Shown here: positions 35,531-44,900 of the stretch, piece by piece
Position numbering within the stretch: the first letter of the stretch is position 1
Layout: each line of letters starts with the position of its first letter
Source of the DNA: S146-42 sp965371965
GTDB lineage: Bacteria; Planctomycetota; Phycisphaerae; Phycisphaerales; UBA1924
NCBI GenBank assembly: GCA_965371965.1
Contig: CBDVAM010000003.1
Location: forward strand, 1 to 64,000
Reading direction: 5' to 3'
Length of the DNA: 64,000 bases
Notes under the pieces: model-generated
Told to the model about the DNA's origin: nothing
The model's input: only the letters and a program-made list of their open reading frames with translations
Databases searched by the model: none
Position numbers and translations under genes: made by a program

Positions 35531-36970
35531 ATGCACACCAGACGAAGCTGGGCCGAGCCGTACAAGATCAAGATGGTCGAGCCCCTGCGAATGACCACGC
35601 TCGAACAGCGCCAGCAGGCGATCGCCGAGGCGGGCTTCAACACGTTTCTGCTGCGGAGCGAGGATGTCTACATCGACCTGCTGACAGATTCCGGGACCAA
35701 TGCCATGAGCGACCGCCAGTGGGCGGGGATCCTGCTGGGCGACGAGGCATACGCGGGCTCGAGAAACTTCTATCACCTCGAGGAGATCGTGCGGCGTTAC
35801 TACGGCTACCGCCACCTGATTCCTACCCACCAGGGTCGCGGCGCCGAGCATCTGCTCAGCCAGCTGTGCATCTCGGCGGGTGACTGTGTGCCGGGCAACA
35901 TGTACTTCACGACAACCAAGCACCATCAGGAACTCGCGGGCGGGCGCTTCGTGGACGTCATCATCGACGAGGCGCACGATCCGACGAGCGAGCATCCGTT
36001 TCGGGGCAACGTCGATCTCGCCAAGATGCAGCGGCTCATCGACGAGGTCGGCGCCGAGCGGATTCCCTACCTGTCTCTGGAGACGAACGTGAACATGGCG
36101 GGCGGGCAGCCGTGCTCGCTGGAGAATATCCGTGCGGCGTGCGAGCTCTGCCACAAGCACTCGATTCCTGTCTATCTCGATGCGACGCGTGCCGTCGAGA
36201 ATGCCTACTTCATCAAGGAACGCGAGCCGGGCTACGAAGACCATTCGATCGCCGAGATTCTCCTTGAGATCTGCTCGCTGACCGACGGCTGCACGATGTC
36301 GGCAAAGAAGGACGCCTTGGTGAACATCGGCGGCTTCCTCGCGGTCAACGACGACGACCTCGCAGAGAAAGCCCGCAACCTCGTCGTCGTCTACGAGGGG
36401 TTGCATACCTACGGCGGTCTGGCGGGGCGTGATCTCGAAGCGATGGCTATCGGGATTGAGGAATCGGTCGACTATGACCACATTCGGGCGCGGGTCGGGC
36501 AGGTGCAGTACCTCGGGCAGATGCTCCACGACGCCGGCGTGCCGGTCGTCATGCCCATCGGTGGGCACGGCGTCTTCGTCGACGCGGCCAAGTTCCTGCC
36601 CCATCTGTCGCGCGAGCAGTTCCCCGCCCAGGCATTGGCCGCGGCGCTGTACACCGAATCGGGGGTTCGCTCGATGGAGCGCGGTGCGGTCTCGGCGGGG
36701 CGTGATCCACAGACGGGAAAGAGCATCTATCCCCCGCTGGAGCTGATTCGGCTGACCCTTCCGCGCCGGGTGTACACGCAGGCGCACATGGACGTGACCG
36801 CCGAGTCGATCATCGATTTGCACGCCGAGCCGGAGCGCGTGGTCGGGCTGGAGATGATCTACGAGCCCGAGCATCTGCGATTTTTCCAGGCGAGGTTCAA
36901 GCCGGTGGTCGGCTCGGTCGTGCTCCGCCCGCCCGCCGCAAGTAAGCCCGAGATCGCGCTCACGTCATGA
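35531..36970 (+). CDS. tpl: Tyrosine phenol-lyase
   Basis: A 479-residue PLP enzyme that splits L-tyrosine into phenol, pyruvate and ammonia. It follows Citrobacter-type tyrosine phenol-lyase closely: IDLLTDSGTNAMSD, IPTHQGRGAEHLL, GNMYFTTT, the PLP lysine in TMSAKKD, and RSMERGAVSAGRD, the last two being phenol-lyase rather than tryptophanase versions. The substrate-site Phe in LRFFQARF is that of phenol-lyases, where tryptophanases have His. The second ATG (MHTRRSW) is chosen because GAGG lies 6 nt in front of it. A TATACT hexamer at 35455-35460 may be part of its promoter, without a clear -35 box. It overlaps the following tryptophanase by 4 nt. Confidence 0.9.
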   Translation: MHTRRSWAEPYKIKMVEPLRMTTLEQRQQAIAEAGFNTFLLRSEDVYIDLLTDSGTNAMSDRQWAGILLGDEAYAGSRNFYHLEEIVRRYYGYRHLIPTHQGRGAEHLLSQLCISAGDCVPGNMYFTTTKHHQELAGGRFVDVIIDEAHDPTSEHPFRGNVDLAKMQRLIDEVGAERIPYLSLETNVNMAGGQPCSLENIRAACELCHKHSIPVYLDATRAVENAYFIKEREPGYEDHSIAEILLEICSLTDGCTMSAKKDALVNIGGFLAVNDDDLAEKARNLVVVYEGLHTYGGLAGRDLEAMAIGIEESVDYDHIRARVGQVQYLGQMLHDAGVPVVMPIGGHGVFVDAAKFLPHLSREQFPAQALAAALYTESGVRSMERGAVSAGRDPQTGKSIYPPLELIRLTLPRRVYTQAHMDVTAESIIDLHAEPERVVGLEMIYEPEHLRFFQARFKPVVGSVVLRPPAASKPEIALTS

Positions 36971-38331
36971 AAACGATCATCGAGCCGTTTCGAATCAAGA
37001 CAGTCGAGCCGATCCGGATGTCGACGCGCTCCGAGCGACGCGCCCATCTTGAGCGGGCGGGATTCAACCTCTTTCGGATCGCCGCCGAGCATGTGATCAT
37101 CGATCTGCTCACCGACTCGGGCACGGGCGCGATGAGCAGCGCGCAGTGGGCCGGGATCATGCGCGGCGATGAGTCCTACGCGGGCGCATCGAGCTACTTC
37201 CGCTTCCGCGACACCGTCAAGAGTCTCACGGGCTTCGAGAATATTTTGCCTACCCACCAGGGACGGGCGAGCGAGCGGTTGCTTGTTGAATCTCTCATCG
37301 GCAGCGGCGACGCCGGGCGCGGCAAGGTCATCCCCAACAACGCCCATTTCGACACGACCCGGGCCAACATCGAGCACAGCGGCGCAGAGGCCGTCGATCT
37401 GCTCACCGAGGCGGGTCGCGAGCCGAAGACCGTCGGCCCGTTCAAGGGCGACATGGACGTTCGCAAGCTCGAGCAACTGCTCGCCAAGCGGGGCGACGAC
37501 GTGCCGTTTGTCATGGTGACGATCACCTGCAACAGCAACGGCGGCCAGCCGGTCTCTCTCGCGAATCTGAGGGCGGTGCGGGCCCTCTGCGATCGTTACC
37601 GCACGCCGCTCATCCTCGACGCGGCACGCTTTGCCGAGAATGCCTGGTTCATCAAGCAACGCGAGGCAGGCCAGGGCGAGCGATCGGTCGGCGACATCGT
37701 GCGAGAGACCTTCGACCTGTGCGACGGTGCGACCATCTCGGCCAAGAAGGACGGCCTGGTCAATATCGGCGGCGTGCTGCTCCTGCGCGACTCAGGCGTA
37801 TTCGAGCGGGCCAGCAACCTGCTGATCCTGACCGAGGGTTATGTGACCTATGGCGGGCTCGCCGGGCGCGACCTGGAGGCGATGGCGGCGGGCTTTGAGG
37901 AGGTCCTGGATGAGGACTACCTGCGCTATCGGGTGCGATCGATCGAGTACCTCGGCGAGAAGCTGCTCGACGGCGGCATTTCCATCGTGCGACCGCCGGG
38001 CGGGCACGCCGTGTACATCGACGCCGCGGACTTCTGCAAGCATCTCGATCGCGAGGCCCTTCCCGGACAGGCCCTCGCCTGCGCCCTCTACGAGCATGGG
38101 GGGATCCGCGCGTGCGAAATCGGCACGGTCATGCTCGGCAAGCACGCGGTGTTAGAACTCGTCCGCCTCGCCGTGCCGCGACGAACCTATACCCAGTCGC
38201 ACATCGACTATGTGATCGAGGTGCTGGTCGATCTGCGGACGCGTGCCGACGCCATCCCGGGCATCCGCATCGCCGAGCAACCGGCGATTCTGCGGCACTT
38301 CACGGCGCGTTTCGAGCCGCTGGCGGTGTAG
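36967..38331 (+). CDS. tnaA: Tryptophanase
   Basis: A 454-residue PLP enzyme that splits L-tryptophan into indole, pyruvate and ammonia. It resembles E. coli TnaA: EPFRIKTVEPIRM, IDLLTDSGTGAMS, the PLP lysine in ISAKKDGLVNIGG, and the segment IRACEIGTVMLG in place of the phenol-lyase RSMERG. The His in LRHFTARF is the tryptophanase-type substrate residue. One usually invariant stretch is altered: THQGRASERLL in place of THQGRGAE. Its ATG overlaps the stop of the phenol-lyase gene (ATGA), so the two are translated together. No TnaC-like leader or aromatic permease gene is next to it. Confidence 0.88.
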   Translation: MKTIIEPFRIKTVEPIRMSTRSERRAHLERAGFNLFRIAAEHVIIDLLTDSGTGAMSSAQWAGIMRGDESYAGASSYFRFRDTVKSLTGFENILPTHQGRASERLLVESLIGSGDAGRGKVIPNNAHFDTTRANIEHSGAEAVDLLTEAGREPKTVGPFKGDMDVRKLEQLLAKRGDDVPFVMVTITCNSNGGQPVSLANLRAVRALCDRYRTPLILDAARFAENAWFIKQREAGQGERSVGDIVRETFDLCDGATISAKKDGLVNIGGVLLLRDSGVFERASNLLILTEGYVTYGGLAGRDLEAMAAGFEEVLDEDYLRYRVRSIEYLGEKLLDGGISIVRPPGGHAVYIDAADFCKHLDREALPGQALACALYEHGGIRACEIGTVMLGKHAVLELVRLAVPRRTYTQSHIDYVIEVLVDLRTRADAIPGIRIAEQPAILRHFTARFEPLAV

Positions 38332-38463
38332 GAGTATCGACCGCTACCCGTCGGCCTGGCGTCGTGGCACGTTCGGGGGTGAGATCGGCGCGAACGGGGG
38401 TGCAAACATCCACCGCCTCGAATCGCGCAAAGCACCCTATTTCAAGGGTCTCCGTAACTCTCC

Positions 38464-38758
38464 GGTCAGAACGGTTTGAAACGAATCTCTTGGTGAGATT
38501 CGGGTTTGAGAGCCGGTTTGCTCTGGTTAACAGGAGCCGCGAATCGGCCCGGAAGCAGCAGGAACGGCGATTGAGAATGGGTTCACGCCCATGAATCTAC
38601 GGAGTCAAGCCAGGCCCCAAGCGTGCCGGTCGATGGGATCAAGATCGGCTGCATCGATCGGCGAGGCCAAGAAGAGCTCCATTTCGAGCGGCCGCACAGG
38701 GTTTCCCCGTGTACAAGAACTCTGTCATCTGCCGTGGCGGGCTGGTCTGGGGCATCAT
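38464..38758 (+). repeat. Dispersed 295-bp repeat, copy 2
   Basis: Full-length match to 24504-24798, same orientation and same length. Here it sits directly before a decayed transposase N-terminus (38767 on). A 25-nt piece near its start (gaacggtttgaaacgaatct...) also recurs at 22589-22613 with one mismatch. The 295-nt constancy suggests a defined mobile unit rather than random similarity. Confidence 0.85.
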
Positions 38759-38766
38759 ACCGGAAC

Positions 38767-39135
38767 GGCCAGGTTCATTCAGCGTCTGCTCGTAGCGCTC
38801 GCGGCGTCGTCGGACGCTGAGCTTCGCCGGCAGGTCCAGTTCCTCAAGGCGTAGAACGAGATCCTACAGAGCAGGGTCACCAAGCGCATCACGCTCACGC
38901 TTGGCGAGCGGGTCCGGCTGGTCAAGCTGGGCACGCCGCTCGGCACGACCATCAAGGATCTGATCACAATCGTGACGCCGCGGACGTTCGCACGGTGGGT
39001 TCGCCAGGGGCCGCCGGCAACGAGAAGGAAGCTTGCGCGGCGACCGGGCCGGCCCAGGACACCCGACCAGATCCGCGAGCTGGTCCTGCGGATCGCTCGC
39101 GAGACCGGCTGGGGTTACACCTACTTGTACGGGAC
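38767..39135 (+). pseudogene. N-terminal remnant of an insertion-sequence transposase (integrase family)
   Basis: One frame reads AELRRQVQFLKA, a TAG stop (38852-38854), then NEILQSRVTKRITLT, RLVKLGTPLG, DLITIVTPRTFARWV and a basic GRPRTPDQIRELVLRIARE. This is the N-terminal, DNA-binding part of planctomycete integrase-type IS transposases, where the usual LKAENEIL has lost the Glu codon to a stop. After GWGYTY the match ends and the sequence runs into the end of the opposite-strand secreted-protein gene. The catalytic DDE part is absent. Confidence 0.7.
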
Positions 39136-40248
39136 CTGGAACGACGGGAGTCTCTCGCGCGTCCGACCAATCCCAATCCCCACGAGGACGATCAAGAACG
39201 TTGAGGGCGCGGGAACCGGTGTGAGGAGGAATCCCCGACGACCAAAATCTCCGCTGACGATGCCCGAGGCCAAGATTTGGCCTCGATCATTCACCGCTTG
39301 CGCGCGCAAGATATCAAGTCCTAGTGCGGGATCGACAAGATCATTGAGCACACGAGTGCCATTGTCCTGGTCGTACACAAAGGCTAACAACTCAAAGGGA
39401 TTCTTATAGTTCCCAACCACGACTCCGGACTCATTAATGTCCCACGCGAAGCTCTGATCCGCGTTGATCGCATCAATATCTAGAAGCGTGCCATCGGGCT
39501 CGAGGACGAAGGCGTGATCGATGAACATGTCATCGTTATCGTTGTATCCGCGGCCTACTACGCCGCCGCTCTCGTTCATCTCGGTGGCCACAAAGAGGAA
39601 TGATGTATCGCCCGTCCGCCCGTCAATCCGCGAGAGGCCATCGATCTCGTTCCACTCTACGGCTCGAGTGGGTCCATCGACGCTCGATATGCCTACGACC
39701 TGGCCCGCTGCCGTCAGCCCAAATCCCTTAGTCACAGTCCCATCCAGAGGCGGGATTGCAACGTCAGTTACACCGTTGAAGAAAAAGGAACTACGATCAT
39801 TATAGTAGGTATACTGTCCAGCATCATTGATCGCAAACTGGTGGGTGTGCGTGCCAAACACGGAAGCAACGCCACGGATCTCGGGAACGCCTCCAGTCCA
39901 AAGGACGATGCTCGCGTTCCCGATGCCGAAGTCTTGGTCGTAGACTTTGCCGATCGCATCGCCGTTATTGTTCAGCGCGTTCGCGGTGCCGCCGACGAAT
40001 CCGTCGGGCAGATCAAGCATCCGGAGCCCCAGATCGGGATCCCATCGAAACGGGAAACGGTTCACCTGATCGGGCGGAGGGTTGAGGAGCGTCATGTCGC
40101 CGATAATCTCGCCCTGATTGTTGAGATCCCAGGTATTGACGACATTGAACCCGTCGGGGCGGGGGAGGATGATGACCTCGTACTCGATCTGGGCGAGGGC
40201 GGGGGTGGCTGTGAGAATAGCGGCGAGGATGGCGGATATCGGGCGCAT
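39121..40248 (-). CDS. Secreted HAF-repeat protein with PEP-CTERM-like end
   Basis: A 375-residue exported protein: signal peptide cleaved after TPALAQ, then several repeats typical of HAF-type extracellular proteins (WDLNNQGEIIGD, ALNNNGDAIGK, LTAAGQVVGIS, DINESGVVVGN, AVNDRGQILASG). The C-terminus has VPAPSTFLIVLVGIGIGRTRER, a degenerate PEP-CTERM sorting signal with Ala for Glu in PEP. The ATG has AGGAG 6 nt upstream. The last residues after the Arg cluster (LPSFQVPYK) are encoded by sequence shared with the neighbouring transposase remnant, so the 3' end may have been altered by that insertion. Confidence 0.8.
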   Translation of the reverse strand: MRPISAILAAILTATPALAQIEYEVIILPRPDGFNVVNTWDLNNQGEIIGDMTLLNPPPDQVNRFPFRWDPDLGLRMLDLPDGFVGGTANALNNNGDAIGKVYDQDFGIGNASIVLWTGGVPEIRGVASVFGTHTHQFAINDAGQYTYYNDRSSFFFNGVTDVAIPPLDGTVTKGFGLTAAGQVVGISSVDGPTRAVEWNEIDGLSRIDGRTGDTSFLFVATEMNESGGVVGRGYNDNDDMFIDHAFVLEPDGTLLDIDAINADQSFAWDINESGVVVGNYKNPFELLAFVYDQDNGTRVLNDLVDPALGLDILRAQAVNDRGQILASGIVSGDFGRRGFLLTPVPAPSTFLIVLVGIGIGRTRERLPSFQVPYK

Positions 40249-40635
40249 GGGGGGCTCCTGAAGGGCTCTCGTGAGTGAGTATACGGGATTCTCGGAGGTT
40301 TGCCACGGTTCTCGGCACTTGGGGGGCAGATGGGGATTTGGGTATTGCCTGGTGAGCGCGCGGCGACATCCCCCTGCTTGGCTTGGGCAATCGCTGACCG
40401 CTTGAATGGCCGCAAGGTGGGCTGGTGCTTCTCAGTCGGGGGTATCTCGGGAACTCGTTCCCCTTGAGCCTCCCGTCTGGGCGAGCTTATCCCGAAATAC
40501 GCCGAACGCCTCCACTGGGAGCAGATCCACAGAAGGATCGAGACTGCGATTTGTGAGCGTGGGACCGAGCATGCGGCCTCTCGGTGATCCGCATTCTCGG
40601 TCAAGTCGAAATGTACCGGTAGCCTTCCGCGCGTC
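40249..40635. other. Gene-poor stretch between secreted-protein gene and IS remnant
   Basis: It holds the promoter region of the HAF-repeat gene (minus strand) and then sequence in which I see no real reading frame, repeat copy or hairpin. The short open frames here are shadows or non-coding. Confidence 0.5.
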
Positions 40636-40639
40636 CCTA

Positions 40640-40870
40640 CGCAATCGCGGTGTCACGCCCTTGGCGACCCAGTTCCGTTCGCCGAACATGAACGCGTACG
40701 CCGAGCGGTTCATCCAGACGCTTGAGCATGAGTGCCTGGATCATTTCATTGTGCTCAGTTGGCGGCACATGGACTATCTTGTCGAGGAGTTTCTGGTTCA
40801 CTACCACACCGAGCGGTCGCATCAGTCGGTGGGGAATCTGCCGCTGATTCGCGCGGGGCCGATGATTGAT
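40640..40870 (+). pseudogene. C-terminal remnant of an integrase-core transposase
   Basis: The frame reads FRSPNMNAYAERFIQTLEHE then CLDHFIVLSWRHMDYLVEEF and HYHTERSHQSVGN, matching the last part of the rve catalytic core of integrase-type IS transposases, including the final acidic residue region. The N-terminal and first two catalytic acids are missing upstream. It may belong to the same kind of element as the fragment at 38767-39135, which is on the same strand 1.5 kb away, but the middle of the gene is not found between them. Confidence 0.75.
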
Positions 40871-41190
40871 TCGAACCGGCAGAGCGTCGATGAGGTCGAA
40901 TGCCAGACGCGGCTGGGAGGGCTGCTTCGGCACTGTTCGCGCAAGCCGCGTGAGAATCCTGGCATTGCCAGTATCGCGCAAATCGAAACTGGATCCAAGT
41001 CCCCGACTCGATGGCTCCATCGTCCGGCGATCGCTGCGCAGACAAGGCTCCCGCAGGGCGTGCTTTGGGCCGAACTCCATTGCCGACCCACGGGCGGGGA
41101 CCAAGTGATTCAGTCTCGGTACGCCCGACATCGGATGACAAAGTACTTGTACAGGACGGGTCCAGATCTGGCGTTGTCCGGCAGGGGGTG

Positions 41191-41252
41191 CAGGGTCTTT
41201 CGGTGTTCAAGAACTCTGTCATCTGCCGTGGCCAGCTGGTCTGGGCCATCAT
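41191..41252 (+). repeat. Dispersed repeat, copy 3 (last 62 bp only)
   Basis: This matches the 3' end of the 295-bp repeat (24737-24798 and 38697-38758) over 62 nt without gaps. A 27-nt core beginning ttcaagaactctgtcatctg is the same in all three, apart from the copy-2 change just before it. It sits downstream of a transposase C-terminal remnant, while copy 2 sits upstream of a transposase N-terminal remnant. Confidence 0.8.
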
Positions 41253-41439
41253 ACCGGGATGGCCAGATCTGATTGAAGTCGTTTCACAGACTCGGCGACC
41301 GAGTCAGGTCGTCCCAATCGCCGCGTGTCAACAACGCTTCCGAGGACTCCTCGGACCCGATCCCGCTGCGGAATCACGGACCCCAACTCGCGCCATTGTG
41401 ATCGGAGGGATTGAGAACCCGATGGCGGGATAGTTCTCC

Positions 41440-41705
41440 AGGACGGGCGGCGGGCGTTGCTGCCGCTCGGGCGGCGCGCGATTCAGCGATGTCTAGATGC
41501 CTTTCGGCACTGGTACAACGACCTCGGACCGCACGCGGCACACGACCTCCTGACTCCGGCGGACGCATTGGCGAAGCATCGGCCGCCAGAACCGAGGACA
41601 TCCCGAGACTGCGCCGATATGGAGCCAGTCGTCACTGTGAGGCTGCGGGGTTTCGGGGGGCACCTGTACCTGTTCGCGCCGGAGGTCGATTGGCGGAACA
41701 CGTGA
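41440..41705 (+). pseudogene. C-terminal remnant of a second IS transposase
   Basis: The frame reads GRRAIQRCLDAFRHWYNDL, GPHAAHDLLTPADALAKHR and, near the end, VRLRGFGGHLYLFAPEVDWR. The HWYN...PH...TPADA block is the end of the integrase-core domain in many transposases, and the following basic beta-rich tail is known from related elements. No upstream catalytic part is present. It is clearly a different piece from the remnant at 40640-40870. Confidence 0.65.
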
Positions 41706-41947
41706 CGAGACGCAGCCAGCATTAGGTTGTTGTGAGGTAGTCGCAAACTGCTTGGCGGTACTCGAACCGGGGCAAGAACCCAACCCGTGTGCGTCGCGCA
41801 GCAGCCTCATCGATCAAAATCTGTGACTTGGGGCACTGAACCGCTTTCGCGGTCGTACGTCCTAGAGGTTAGACTGCATTCACGGTCTCCCGTGCGCGTG
41901 CGGATGTGCTCACATCCCTGCTCGGGTGATCCACGGGAGTCGTTGTG

Positions 41948-44900
41948 ATGAGAATGACCGTTGTGGACCGGGCTCAGCTGAATCGTCACATGGCGGCTTT
42001 ATTCGCGGGGGCGATGTTTGTGGTCCCTGCGGCCGGGCAGGTCGAGCCCGGCACGGAGGCGCCCGACCCGCCAAGGCAGGTCGACGCGCTCAGTTCTGAG
42101 GAGTCCATTGCACGGTATGAGCAGATCCTCCAGAAGAGGCCGTTCCACGCGGCCGCGCTGCGCGAACTGTTCAAGCAACTGACCGACCGCGCGGCGATTG
42201 ATGGGATTATCGAGGCGTATGAGCAGCGCGTTGAGGCATTGCCGGGCGATCAGGCGGCACGGATTGTCCTCGCCAGGATCTATCTGCGGGCGGGGCGGGC
42301 GGAATCGGCTGCGGTCACGCTCGACTCTGTCGGGCAGTTGACGGAGGCTTTCGCCCGCGAGGCGACCAAGCTCTACGTCCTGCGGGCCCAGATCGCGGAG
42401 CGCGGCGGCGACAACGAGGGCGCCATCGCGATGATCGGCGAGGCGCTCGACGCGGCCAGCACGATCTCTGAGCGCATGGAGTTTGCCGAGTCGCTCGCCG
42501 ACATGCACCTGCGATCGGGCGACCGCGAGGAGGCGAGCCGCGTCCTCATCGCCCAGACCGAGCAGTTCAAGGGCGAGTATCTCTACCGCAAGCGGATCGC
42601 GGACTCGCTCGCTCAGCGGGAGCTCCTGACCGATGCGGTCGAGGAGTACCGCGACATCCTTGGGCTCGTCGAGCGTGAGACGGACCGACGCTGCGAGATC
42701 CTCCGGCAGATGGGTCGGACGCTCGTGCGGCTCGATCGACACGACGAGGCGATCGACGTGTACACCGAGGCGATCGGCCTTCTCGCGAGCGGGCACTGGA
42801 TGCAGCGTGAGCTGCACGAACAGATTGTCGGTCTCTACCGCGCAGGCGGGCGCTTCGACGATCTGATCGTGTATTGCCGCGAGCAGATCCGCAGCTCGCC
42901 GGCGTCGACGTCCACGCGAATACTCTTATCAAAGGTGCTTGAGGAGTCGGGCGACGATGTCGGTGCGGACGCGGCGCTGCGCGACGCGACCGATCTGTTT
43001 CCCAGGGACATCGTCGTGAGCGGGCGGCGCATCGAACTGCTCGAGAGAGCGGCGCGGCTCGAAGAGGCAGGCGACGAGTATGAGCGAATCATCGCTCAGA
43101 ATCCGGAGGACATCGAACTCTACGTCCAGTTCGGTGAGTTTCTTGCGCGGCACGAGCAGCTCGAGGCTGCGCGGCTTCAGTGGCAACGCGTCCTGGGCAG
43201 TGAGTTGACAGACGTCTCGCTCGCGATGCGCCTGGGGCGACTGTTTGAGCCGTACGAGTTGCTTGACGATGCCGTGCAGTGTTACGAGCGTGCGATCGCT
43301 CTGGCCCCCGACCAGGCGGGTGCGTACACGAGTCTCACCCGCCTGTGGCTCTCGCGGGGTGACAAGCAGAGTGCATCGGAGGTGCTCGCGCGGATGGGCG
43401 AGGCGAACCCGGAGGACGCCGGCCTGCACGCCGAGCGAGCGCAGGGACTCCTGGCGTTGGGTGACTTTGACGGATCGATCGACGCGATCAAGGCCGCCTG
43501 CGAGTTGGAGCCCACCAACGTCCGACACCACACGATGCGATCGGATCTGCTCATCCGCTCGGGTCGGCTGGAAGAAGCGCTTGCGGTGCGCCGGAGCACG
43601 CTCGACCTGATATCCGGCTCGTCGTCGCAGGCGAAGGCGATCCAGAACCTTGTGAGCCTGCACGCGTCGGCGGGGCGCCTTGAGGATCTTGAGAATCAGG
43701 AACGCGCGACCGTCGAGCGAGATCCGGCGAGCCGTACGAGCCTGCTGCTGCTCGCACGAATCGCGGACCACCAGCGAGATTTCCCGCAGGCGCGCGACTG
43801 GCTCGCGGCGCTCCTTGAGTTGGAGCCAAACCACGAGGAAGGGCTGCGGCAACTCGCCAGACTTCAAGAGGCGGTCGGCGATGTCGATATGGCAGTCAAG
43901 AGGTACCGACAGCTTATTGCGATGAACCCGGTCCGCAGCCGCCCGTATTACCAGGCGATCGTAGATCTGTTGCTCCGCCACGACGATCAGGCGGGCGCGG
44001 TGCGGACGCTTGACGACCTGCTCTCGTCGTCGGCGGGGAACGCGACGGTGCTCACGTCGGTTGCTGAGCAGCTCGTCCGACTAGAGGAGTTCGAGCGAGG
44101 GCTCAACCTGTACGAGCAGTCACTCGCGCTTCAGCCAACCCGCCACGACACGCGGCTGAAATACGCTCAAGCGCTCGAAGATGCGGGGCAACTTGAGGAA
44201 TCGCTGGGTGAGTATCGCCGGACGGCGCTCCAGACAGTCGATCGAGATTCGGCTCGCACCGCAATGAATAAGATCCATGTCGTCGCCGGTCGGCTCGGCG
44301 TGCTGGACGAGCTCATTGAGGAACTGCTTGAGAGCGTGCAGTTGAATCCGGGCGACAACCTGGTTGCGAGAGCCGCGGCGGAGCTGTTGATTCGAGAGTA
44401 CGAGTACTCGCGCGCAGTGGAGCTGCTTAATTCGGTGCTTCTCGCCCACCCGCGCGATGTGGAGCTTCACGTCGCCCGTGCGGCGCTGCTGCGCCAGCTT
44501 GCCCGCCCTGAGGAGGCGCTCGAGTCCTATCGACGCGTGCTGAGATTCCCACGGGTGGATCGGGATTATGTCCTCGGCGAGATGGGCAAGGCGTGCTTCG
44601 AGTCGGGGCGCATCGAGGACGCCCGTAGGTATTGGACACAGATCAACCACAAGCTGTATGCGGGGACGCTGCTGCGTAACAACGGACAACTCGAGAGCGC
44701 GATCACCGTGCTGCGCGAGGGGATCAGGCTCAAGCCGGACGACTTCGCGCTGCACCGCCACCTCGTGCAGACCCTCCAGGCGGCCGGGATGGAGGAGGAG
44801 TCGCTGGAGGCAGCGCGGCGCTTGCTCAATCTTGAGCCTGGCAACGTTACAAATATCAAGAATCTTGCCAGCACATTCCTGGAGCGTGGCGACCGCGGGG

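Noticed and set aside
35516..36874. Minus-strand open frame of 452 codons opposite tyrosine phenol-lyase
   Set aside because: Shadow of the phenol-lyase gene with antisense-type composition.
38424..41705. A complete insertion sequence spanning the transposase N- and C-terminal remnants
   Set aside because: The two ends are on the same strand, but the catalytic middle is missing, a certain opposite-strand gene lies between them, and no matching terminal inverted repeats were seen.
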